Assembly: GCA_964649195.1 (NCBI GenBank)
Contig: CAZYPK010000062.1
Location: 1 to 26,319, forward strand
Origin: JTS-RE9 sp964649195
GTDB taxonomy: Bacteria; Planctomycetota; Phycisphaerae; Phycisphaerales; Phycisphaeraceae
Length of the DNA: 26,319 nt
Reading direction: 5' to 3'
Shown piece after piece: positions 5,896 through 12,785 of this stretch. The position numbers were made by a program, and so were the translations under genes. The first letter of the stretch is position 1, and each line of letters begins with the position of its first letter. The notes under the pieces are model-generated. The model was not told where the DNA came from. It saw only the letters and a list, made by a program, of their open reading frames with translations, and searched no databases.

Positions 5896-8025
5896 TCAAC
5901 TGACGACATCCTTGATGAATCGCACGATGTCGTTGTAGGTGACGTAAAGGAACATGCAGGCGATCAGCGCCAGGCCGGCGAAGAGAGCGGCATTCTGCAC
6001 GCGCGGGCCGACGGGGGAGCCTTTGATCTTTTCGACGATGAGGAACAGGATGTGTCCGCCATCGACGACGGGGATGGGCAGGAAGTTGACGACGGCCAGG
6101 TTCACGCTGATCAGGCCCAGAAAGAACATGAGGTAGGTCCAGCCTTTTTTGGCGATCTTGGTGCCGGTGTGGGCGATGCCGACGGGGCCTTGGAAGTTTT
6201 TGGGATGGACCGAGCCCTGGGTGACGCGCAGGAGGGTGAGGTAAACCTGGAGCATGGACTGGTGGGCCTTCTTGATGCCCAGACCGATCGCGTCACCGGG
6301 GTTGGTTCCTTTGAGGGTGATGGTTTCCTGCTTGAAGATGCCCCAAGGGATCGGCAGATTCCATCGCGCGGCGGTCAGGTCGCGGGCGGTGTCGCCATCG
6401 ACGGCGAGCTTGAGGGTCAAGGGCTCGATCGTTTTGCCTTCGTTGGGTTCGCAGTCGATGGTGATCTCGAAGCCTCCGGGATTTTCATTGGCGAGGTTGA
6501 CCAGCAACCGCTGCATCTGGGTGAAGCTGTCGATTTTTTGGCCGTTGATGGCGGTGATTTTCGAGCCGGGGGGGAGGTTGAGTTTTTGAGCGGGTGTGTC
6601 AGCCACGGGCCTGCCGATGAAGGGCTTTCGCGTGTCCATCTCGATGCCGACCTGTTTATCCTTGTTGGGCTTGATGGCAAATGATCTCTCCTGACCATCG
6701 CGCAGGACGACGAACTTCACCGGATTGCCGTCGCTCGTTCCCACTTCCCGGCGAATGTCGGATTCCTGCGGCCATTTGACCGTTCCGACCTGCGCGACGA
6801 TGTCGCCCGCCGCGATGCCCGCCTTGGCGGCCGGTGAATCGGGCACCGCCCGCCTGATGACCGTTGCCGGCGCCAGACCGGCCAGATGAGTCACGGTCTG
6901 CGAATCGCCCGTTCGCTTTTCAACAAGACTGGCCGTCGCACGCAGCGGGATCGTCGTGCGCTCGAGCGTTCCGGGATGTTCGAACACCACCTCCACCGGC
7001 TGGCCCATGCCGGCGAGAATCGCCGACTCGAATGCCGCGAACCGCTCCACCGGATGGCCGGCGACGGCGATCACCTTCATGCCCGGCTTGACCGTGGCGG
7101 CGAGTTTCGGATCGACATCAGCCGCGAGAAATCGCTGAGTGATGCGCTCCGCTTCAACATCGTCATAAATCGTCAGCGTCACCGGAATGTTGATACCGAC
7201 ATCCAGCAGTCCCATCTCCGAGCCGCGCGGCAGCAGCGAGTAGGTCAGCTTCTCCACCTTGCCGTCGGGATGCGTTCGTTCGATCTCGGCGTTGATCCTT
7301 GCGCCGGCACGCGCCAGCGCGGTGCGGATGATCACATCCATCATGTCATCAACCGGCGCATCATCGTATTTGACGAGGCGATCATCGGGGCGAAGACCTT
7401 TGTATCGCGCTTCACCTTCGTGACCTGCCGCGTAAGTTTCGGACGCGGGCGCATCGGGCGACACGCTGCCGACGACGGGAGCGGGGAAATCGACGCCGGC
7501 CATGAAGGCGATCATGAAAAAGAGCACGCCGAAGATGATGTTCATGATCACGCCGGCCGAGAGCACCGCGGCGCGGGCGCCGATCGATTTGCTGGTGAAG
7601 GCGCGCGGGTCCTCGCTGCGGGCGGTGGGGTCGTTGTCCTCCTGCCCCAGCATCTTCACGTAGCCGCCCAGGGGCAGCCAGTTGAGGCGGTACTCGGTTT
7701 CGCTCAGGCCCAGGGCGGCGGCGGCGCGGTCGTAGTCCGCGACGGCGTATTTCCTGTCCTTGGTGTCGGCGCCTTCCGGTTCCTGCGCGACGAGCCAGTC
7801 GTACATGACCTTGAGGTATTCCTCTTCGGTGGAGCCGCGGCGAAACCCAAGGCCCGGGCGATAGGCGACGATCGCGGTGCCCATGCCGATGGCGAACTGC
7901 GGGCACTTGATGCCGAAGTATTTGGCGACGAGGAAGTGGCCCAGCTCGTGGACGAAGATGATGAAGCTGAAGCCGAGGATGACGGCCGCGAGTCCGCCGA
8001 GGGTGCCGAAGGGGAGGAAATCCAT
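5896..8025 (-). CDS. rseP: RseP-type site-2 membrane metalloprotease with multiple PDZ-like modules
   Basis: RseP cleaves transmembrane substrates such as anti-sigma factors and signal-peptide remnants. The zinc motif is HELGH in the first helix (around residues 23-27). The C-terminal membrane motif is NFLPIPVVDGGH, supplying the second metal-site Asp. Between them lies a very long periplasmic region. It has at least two clear PDZ modules (AVPDSPAAKAGIAAGDIVAQVG, and ADTPAQKLNLPPGSKITAINGQKI) and two weaker PDZ-like stretches (GLRPDDRLVKYDD, and VKPGMKVIAVAGHPV). At 709 residues it is far longer than the roughly 450 of E. coli RseP. I chose the ATG at 8025; the upstream in-frame codons to 8124 are translated heptamer repeat. 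No clear SD site. Downstream of dxr, as in many bacteria. Confidence 0.93.
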   Translation of the reverse strand: MDFLPFGTLGGLAAVILGFSFIIFVHELGHFLVAKYFGIKCPQFAIGMGTAIVAYRPGLGFRRGSTEEEYLKVMYDWLVAQEPEGADTKDRKYAVADYDRAAAALGLSETEYRLNWLPLGGYVKMLGQEDNDPTARSEDPRAFTSKSIGARAAVLSAGVIMNIIFGVLFFMIAFMAGVDFPAPVVGSVSPDAPASETYAAGHEGEARYKGLRPDDRLVKYDDAPVDDMMDVIIRTALARAGARINAEIERTHPDGKVEKLTYSLLPRGSEMGLLDVGINIPVTLTIYDDVEAERITQRFLAADVDPKLAATVKPGMKVIAVAGHPVERFAAFESAILAGMGQPVEVVFEHPGTLERTTIPLRATASLVEKRTGDSQTVTHLAGLAPATVIRRAVPDSPAAKAGIAAGDIVAQVGTVKWPQESDIRREVGTSDGNPVKFVVLRDGQERSFAIKPNKDKQVGIEMDTRKPFIGRPVADTPAQKLNLPPGSKITAINGQKIDSFTQMQRLLVNLANENPGGFEITIDCEPNEGKTIEPLTLKLAVDGDTARDLTAARWNLPIPWGIFKQETITLKGTNPGDAIGLGIKKAHQSMLQVYLTLLRVTQGSVHPKNFQGPVGIAHTGTKIAKKGWTYLMFFLGLISVNLAVVNFLPIPVVDGGHILFLIVEKIKGSPVGPRVQNAALFAGLALIACMFLYVTYNDIVRFIKDVVS

Positions 8026-8032
8026 GGGAATA

Positions 8033-8157
8033 AGTTCCGAGTTCTGAGTTCTGAGTTCTGAGTTTCGAGTTTCGAGTTTCGAGTTCCGGGTTGGCGGCAG
8101 TTGCGAGTGTCTGTTGTCTTTCAACTCGGAACTCGGAACTCAGAACTCGGAACTGAC
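8033..8157. repeat. Inverted heptamer element between rseP and dxr
   Basis: The left arm 8033-8088 is eight in-phase 7-mers (AGTTCCG, AGTTCTG three times, AGTTTCG three times, AGTTCCG). The right arm 8123-8157 is the complement family (AACTCGG twice, AACTCAG, AACTCGG, AACTGAC). It begins 7 nt before the rseP start and overlaps the 3' end of dxr, providing the last Dxr codons and its stop. Confidence 0.9.
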
Positions 8158-9393
8158 AAACGCCCTCGCCTGCCGATCCGCGTCCCACAGCGTCTCCAGC
8201 GAGTCGGCGGGTTGGATCGGGATGGCGCTTAAAGCCTGGGCCACCAGTTCAACAATACGTCCAAAGCGAATCTTTCGTTCGAGGAATGCGGCGACGGCAG
8301 CCTCATTGGCGGCATTGAAAATCGCACCCGCCGTGCCGCCGGCGTCGATCACATCATAGGCCAGTTTCAGGGCGGGGAACCGCTCGTGGTCGGGCTGGTC
8401 GAACTCCAATGCAGATAACTTCGACCAATCCAGGGCCTTGCTGCACCCGGCCGGCCTGTCCGGATAAGTCAGGGCATATTGAATCGGCGTCCGCATGTCC
8501 GGCGGGCCAAGCTGCGCCAGCACCGAATGATCCTCGAACTCGACGAACGAATGCACGATCGACTGCGGATGAATAATCACCGCAATCTTCCCGCCCGGCA
8601 GATCGAAAAGCCAGTGAGCCTCGATGATCTCCAATGCCTTGTTCATCATCGTGGCCGAGTCGATGGTGATCTTCGGTCCCATGCTCCACGTCGGATGCTT
8701 CAGAGCTTCCTCGACGGTGGCGTTTTCGATGGTTGCTTTGGAGGCGGTGCGAAACGGGCCGCCGGAGGCGGTGAGGACGATGCGTTTGATCGATCGGGTG
8801 TCGGGTGTCGGGTTTCGGGTTTCGGAAAAGGCAACGGTCGCAGCCGAAGGTTCAATGTCTTTTCCGACACCCGACACCCGACACCCGACACCCGCTGCAT
8901 TCAAACACTGAAACACGGCCGAGTGTTCGCTATCGACCGGGATCATCGCCGCGCCATGTTTTCGCGCCAGCGGCGTGACAATGGCGCCGGCGGCGACGAG
9001 GGTTTCCTTATTCGCCAGCCCCAGCGTCATGCCCTTGCGGATGCCGGCGACGGTGGCGGCAAGGCCCGCGCTGCCGACGATCGCGGCGGAGAGATCGGTG
9101 GCGTCGGTGGCTTCGACGAGGCGAAGCGCCGAGTCGGGGCCTGCGAAAATCGTGGCGTCAGGCAGGGCGGTGCGAAGGACGGCTTCCTGTGAAGCATCAG
9201 CGATGGCGACGGCTTGGACGTTGAACTTCCTCGCCTGCTCGATGAGCGTGTTGACATTGCGGCCGGCGGCGAGGCCGACGACCTGGATCGAAGCGCCGCC
9301 GGTGGTGTTGAGATGTTCGACGACATCAAGCGTGTTGACGCCGATGGAGCCGGTGGAGCCGAGGATGATCAGTTGTTTGGCTTGAACGGGCAA
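8140..9393 (-). CDS. dxr: 1-deoxy-D-xylulose 5-phosphate reductoisomerase
   Basis: Dxr converts DXP to methylerythritol 4-phosphate with NADPH and a divalent metal, the committed step of the MEP isoprenoid pathway. Motifs: the Rossmann ILGSTGSIG, LANKETLVAAG, metal site PVDSEHSAVFQCL, TASGGPFR, and HPTWSMGPKITIDSATMMNKALEIIEAHWLF. The start is uncertain. A TTG at 9393 gives about 417 residues and places the Rossmann strand near the N terminus; an ATG at 9480 would translate a GA-hairpin repeat. Two oddities are clear. Roughly 30 extra residues between QCL and IVLTASGG (about residues 163-203) are encoded by an inverted heptamer repeat. The last residues (VSSEF) and the stop codon come from a second heptamer array. 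Lies upstream of rseP. Confidence 0.94.
   Translation of the reverse strand: MPVQAKQLIILGSTGSIGVNTLDVVEHLNTTGGASIQVVGLAAGRNVNTLIEQARKFNVQAVAIADASQEAVLRTALPDATIFAGPDSALRLVEATDATDLSAAIVGSAGLAATVAGIRKGMTLGLANKETLVAAGAIVTPLARKHGAAMIPVDSEHSAVFQCLNAAGVGCRVSGVGKDIEPSAATVAFSETRNPTPDTRSIKRIVLTASGGPFRTASKATIENATVEEALKHPTWSMGPKITIDSATMMNKALEIIEAHWLFDLPGGKIAVIIHPQSIVHSFVEFEDHSVLAQLGPPDMRTPIQYALTYPDRPAGCSKALDWSKLSALEFDQPDHERFPALKLAYDVIDAGGTAGAIFNAANEAAVAAFLERKIRFGRIVELVAQALSAIPIQPADSLETLWDADRQARAFVSSEF
8792..8897. repeat. Inverted heptamer element inside dxr
   Basis: The left arm 8792-8826 is GATCGGG, TGTCGGG twice, TTTCGGG, TTTCGGA. The right arm 8863-8897 is TCCGACA, CCCGACA three times, CCCGCTG. The arms are 35 nt each, near-complementary, around a 36-nt loop. 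The whole element is read in frame as part of Dxr, without stop codons. Confidence 0.92.
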
Positions 9394-9421
9394 AGGGAAG
9401 GCTCTGGGAGATTCAACAACC

Positions 9422-9458
9422 AAGCCCGATGGCGAGGCTTTGCGAGCCGTCGGGGTAT
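9422..9458 (+). repeat. GA-apex hairpin repeat
   Basis: A 37-nt unit with stem CCCGATGGC / GCCGTCGGG and apex GAGGCTTTGCGA. It is the exact reverse complement of 9598-9634. It lies just upstream of the chosen dxr start, inside the longer open frame. Confidence 0.88.
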
Positions 9459-9464
9459 CAAAGC

Positions 9465-9492
9465 GGTCAGGAGTCGGCAATCAGCAATCAGC
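9465..9492 (+). repeat. Short heptamer array
   Basis: In-phase 7-mers GGTCAGG, AGTCGGC, AATCAGC, AATCAGC between two GA-hairpin repeats. Too short to be certain on its own. Confidence 0.5.
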
Positions 9493-9533
9493 CTTGCACA
9501 GCTTTTCATTGAATAGGGATCAATATCAACCCC

Positions 9534-9570
9534 AAGCCCAAGGGTGAGGTCCGCCGAACCCTTGGGGTAT
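9534..9570 (+). repeat. GA-apex hairpin repeat, covarying variant
   Basis: Same 37-nt scaffold as 9422-9458 (AAGCCC start, GGGGTAT end, GA...GA apex), but with stem CCCAAGGGT / ACCCTTGGG and apex GAGGTCCGCCGA. The stem changes are on both sides, so pairing is kept. Confidence 0.85.
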
Positions 9571-9597
9571 GCCGCCGGCCCCCCGGATGCCCCCCGA

Positions 9598-9634
9598 ATA
9601 CCCCGACGGCTCGCAAAGCCTCGCCATCGGGCTT
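9598..9634 (-). repeat. GA-apex hairpin repeat
   Basis: Exact reverse complement of 9422-9458. Read on the minus strand it lies 44 nt past the RNase E/G stop in the sense direction. Confidence 0.88.
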
Positions 9635-9678
9635 GGAGGTTTTCATGTGGACAGATGCCGTGATCGTTGGCGGCGTCT

Positions 9679-12468
9679 TTACTCTTTCGCTTCCACCGAC
9701 ACCTCATCCGCCATCGCCTGGGCCTGCGGCGGCTTGCGGGCCGGGGGTTTGCGGCGGGGACGCTTGGTGACTTTCTTGTCCGCGGTTTTGGCGGCAGGTT
9801 TCTTTTTGACGGTCTTGCCGGCCGCCTTGACGCCGGGTTTGACGCTCTTCTTCTTCGGCGCCGGCGAAGCCTCCGCGATCGCTTGAGCGGCGACATCCTC
9901 CGCTTCGTCCGCGTCGCTCTCCTGCGGTGCGTCATCGGTTGTTTCGACAGCCGCGCCGTTCAGATCGCGGGCATCATCATCATCCGATGGATCGCTGCGG
10001 GCGTCATCGCGCCCGTCGCTGCCGGGGTCGCGCTCATCACCATCGCTGCGGCCATCGGAGCGGTCATCGTGATCCTGATCATCGCCCATCTCCTCCGCAC
10101 CATCGGGCAGCGGAGGCAGGCCCAGTGCCGCCCGTTCCTGCTCGGCACGCAGCTTCGCCTCCCGGCGACGACGATGGCGTCGGCCACCGCGACGGCGGCG
10201 CTTCTTCTTCAGCGGCTGGCCGTCGGGACCGTATTGAATCGGTCCGCCCTGGTCCGAACCGCCCGATGATGGGCCGTCGATTTCATCCGATGAGTGGGAC
10301 CGGCTGTTCTCCTTGCGGTTGCCGATGTTGTCATCGACCACCGTCGGCGGCTTGGCGGGAATCTCGTCGGCACGCAGATAGCCCCGGCTGATCTGCGCCG
10401 CCGTCAGCGGCGCACCGCCGGCCTGCTGCTGCGGCCTGGCCTGGCCCTGGGATGACCGGGGCTGATTCTGCCGGTTTCCCGCCTGGTTTTGCGCCGGTTT
10501 GGCCTGGCCTTGCACCGGACGCCGGGGATGCGCTCCACCTTCGGAGCCGCCTTCACCCGACTGCACGGCAGGCGCGCCATCGGCGCCTTCGCCGGTCTTG
10601 CCGCCGCGGCCGCGACGCCTGCGACGCTTGCGCTTGCGACGACCGCCTTCGCCTTGCTGCCCGCCGTCGCTGCTGCCTGAAGATGAACCTTCGCCGCGCG
10701 GGGATGCGCTGTCGCCTTCATGCGATGATCCATCTTCATCTTCATCGCCGTCATCCACGATCGCCTCGCCCCGGCTCTGGCGAATCTCTTCATCACTGGC
10801 CTCGCCCGTTTCATCGATGCGTTCGACGACGGTGGCCCGCGCCTCCATCTCCTGTGTTTCGACTTCATCATCGATCAGTTCATCATCCACCGGCATCGAC
10901 TCGACCGGATGCATGATCGGCGGCGCGAGGTTCTTGCCGCCGTCGATGTTCAGCACGTTGCCTTTCTCATCCATCGGCATCAGCTCGATGAAGTCACTGG
11001 CGCCGGACGGATTCACGCGCACCTGGATCGGCGTGTTGTATTTCTGCTCCATCGCCACCAGCTCGCCGCGCTTGCGGTTGAGCAGCGGGAAGGCGACATC
11101 GGGGCTTACGATCACCGCGAGCTTCGCCACTTCCTTGCGATGCACCACCAGCGACAGGCGGCGCATGACATCCATCACGATGGAGTCCACGTTCTTGACC
11201 GTCCCTTCGCCGTGGCAGTAGTGGCAGTCGTCATAGACGCTCTTGGTCAGCGCCGGCCGCATGCGCTGGCGGGTCATTTCGAGAATCCCGAACTGGCTGA
11301 TCGCCAGCGGCTTGGTGCGGGCGCGGTCCTTCTTCAGGTTGTCGCGGAACCGCTGCTCGATCGCCCGGCGTTTCTGCGGCAGGCGCATGTCGATCAGGTC
11401 GATCACCACCACGCCGCCCAGGTCGCGCAGCCGCAGTTGCCGGCAGACCTCGTCGCAGGCTTCGACATTGGTGCGGTAGGCGGTCGTATCCGCGTCGCCG
11501 CTGTTGCGCATCTTGCCGGAGTTGACATCGATGGCCACGAGCGCTTCGGTGGAGTCGATCACCAGCGAACCGCCTGAAGGCAGGGGCACGCGGCGGGCAT
11601 GGATCGTTTCAATCTGTGCCTCGACGCCGAAGCGGTGGAACAGCGGAATCGGGTCGTCGTAAAAAAGCACGTTGGACTTGGCGCGCGGGCTGGCGATGGC
11701 GAGGAAATCACTGGCGCGTTTGGCCGCCGCGGGGTCATCGACGATGATCCGGTCGATGTCCGTTGAATAGACATCGCGGATGGTGCGGATCATCAGGTCG
11801 CTTTCGGTGTAAAGCTCGCCGACGCCCGGTTTCTCCATTTTCTTTTCGAGGTTCTTCCACAGGCGCAGCAGGTAGGAAAGATCGCGCTTCAGGTCGGTCT
11901 TGGGCCTGCCGATGCCCGCGGTGCGGATGATGAAGCCGAACTCCGGCGGGGGATTCAATTCATCGAGAATCTTGCGCATCGCGCGGCGGGCATCATCATC
12001 ATCGACCTTGCGAGAGACGCCCAGCCGTTCCATCGCGGGCATCATCACCAGGAAGCGGCCGGGGATGGAGAGATAGCTGGTGACGGTCGGGCCTTTGGTA
12101 CCCAGACCTTCCTTGATGACCTGGACGAGGATTTCCTGCCCGCGCTTGAGGCACTTCTGGATCGGCGGCCGTTCGCGGTGGGGCGTCTTGAAGCCGACAC
12201 GCTCGGTCTCTTCCTTGTGCTGACCGGGGAAGTAGCGCGGGTGAAGGTCGGTGACGTGGAGGAAGCCGTTGCGTTCGAGGCCGAAATCGACGAAGGCGGC
12301 CTGAATGGAAGGCTCGACATTGGTGACCTTGGCCTTGAAGATCGAGCCGACGTGCGACTCGATGCTGGTGCGTTCGTGGTAAAGCTCTTCGAGCCTGCCA
12401 TTTTCAATGATGGCGATGCGGCATTCTTCGCCGGGGACGCTGTTGATCAACATGTCTCGTTTGGGCAT
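9679..12468 (-). CDS. rne: Ribonuclease E/G family endoribonuclease with long charged C-terminal tail
   Basis: RNase E/G cleaves single-stranded, AU-rich RNA and drives mRNA decay and rRNA or tRNA maturation. The N-terminal half has an S1-type domain (VGSIFKAKVTNVEPSIQAAF and DFGLERNGFLHVTDL). It then has the DNase I-like catalytic part, with metal ligands in VAIDVNSGK (about D314) and VVVIDLIDM (about D357). CHYCHGEG near residue 415 is the zinc-link of the family. The last 350-400 residues are low-complexity: acidic Asp/Glu/Ser stretches alternate with Arg/Lys/Gly-rich blocks (for example RRKRKRRRRRGRGGK), and the end is a Lys/Ala/Pro tail. This resembles the disordered RNA- and partner-binding region of RNase E. 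The start ATG at 12468 (MPKRDMLINSVPGEE) fits the family; the frame extends to 12603 through a heptamer array. The choice between rne and rng is not firm. Confidence 0.93.
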   Translation of the reverse strand: MPKRDMLINSVPGEECRIAIIENGRLEELYHERTSIESHVGSIFKAKVTNVEPSIQAAFVDFGLERNGFLHVTDLHPRYFPGQHKEETERVGFKTPHRERPPIQKCLKRGQEILVQVIKEGLGTKGPTVTSYLSIPGRFLVMMPAMERLGVSRKVDDDDARRAMRKILDELNPPPEFGFIIRTAGIGRPKTDLKRDLSYLLRLWKNLEKKMEKPGVGELYTESDLMIRTIRDVYSTDIDRIIVDDPAAAKRASDFLAIASPRAKSNVLFYDDPIPLFHRFGVEAQIETIHARRVPLPSGGSLVIDSTEALVAIDVNSGKMRNSGDADTTAYRTNVEACDEVCRQLRLRDLGGVVVIDLIDMRLPQKRRAIEQRFRDNLKKDRARTKPLAISQFGILEMTRQRMRPALTKSVYDDCHYCHGEGTVKNVDSIVMDVMRRLSLVVHRKEVAKLAVIVSPDVAFPLLNRKRGELVAMEQKYNTPIQVRVNPSGASDFIELMPMDEKGNVLNIDGGKNLAPPIMHPVESMPVDDELIDDEVETQEMEARATVVERIDETGEASDEEIRQSRGEAIVDDGDEDEDGSSHEGDSASPRGEGSSSGSSDGGQQGEGGRRKRKRRRRRGRGGKTGEGADGAPAVQSGEGGSEGGAHPRRPVQGQAKPAQNQAGNRQNQPRSSQGQARPQQQAGGAPLTAAQISRGYLRADEIPAKPPTVVDDNIGNRKENSRSHSSDEIDGPSSGGSDQGGPIQYGPDGQPLKKKRRRRGGRRHRRRREAKLRAEQERAALGLPPLPDGAEEMGDDQDHDDRSDGRSDGDERDPGSDGRDDARSDPSDDDDARDLNGAAVETTDDAPQESDADEAEDVAAQAIAEASPAPKKKSVKPGVKAAGKTVKKKPAAKTADKKVTKRPRRKPPARKPPQAQAMADEVSVEAKE

Positions 12469-12490
12469 GGGGGACGGGAAGGATGAGAAA

Positions 12491-12520
12491 GTGCGAAGTT
12501 CGAGGTGCGAAGTTCCAAGT
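12491..12520. repeat. Heptamer array just upstream of the RNase E/G start
   Basis: In-phase 7-mers GTGCGAA, GTTCGAG, GTGCGAA, GTTCCAA, beginning 22 nt before the start codon. Confidence 0.65.
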
Positions 12521-12679
12521 GAAAGGCATGGGCAACACGGCGAGTGCGCGGTTGTCATGTCACTTGGGGAACTTGCTTCGAATCGACTTTTCCATTCCTT
12601 CACGAATCCTTTCGTGTTGTGGCCTCTTCCGCTCCAGCCGCGATTCGTCGCAGCGAACGGGAGGCCGAATAATTAAATT

Positions 12680-12777
12680 AGTTCCGAGTTCTGAGTTCTG
12701 AGTTCAAGGTTTTGAGTTGTTGCGGTGCGATGCCGGCGGCATTTCAACTCAGAACTCAGAACTCGGAACTCGGAACT
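12680..12777. repeat. Inverted heptamer element between rne and ptsI
   Basis: Left arm AGTTCCG, AGTTCTG, AGTTCTG, AGTTCAA, GGTTTTG, AGTTGTT (12680-12721). Right arm AACTCAG twice, AACTCGG twice, then AACT (12746-12777). Same word family as 8033-8157, with a different loop. Its right arm ends 8 nt from the ptsI stop. In the 317-bp gap 12469-12785 I see no gene. Confidence 0.88.
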
Positions 12778-12785
12778 TATGCAAT

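Noticed and set aside
9394..9480. N-terminal extension of dxr to an ATG at 9480
   Set aside because: It translates a GA-hairpin repeat and a heptamer run, and Dxr proteins start close to the Rossmann strand.
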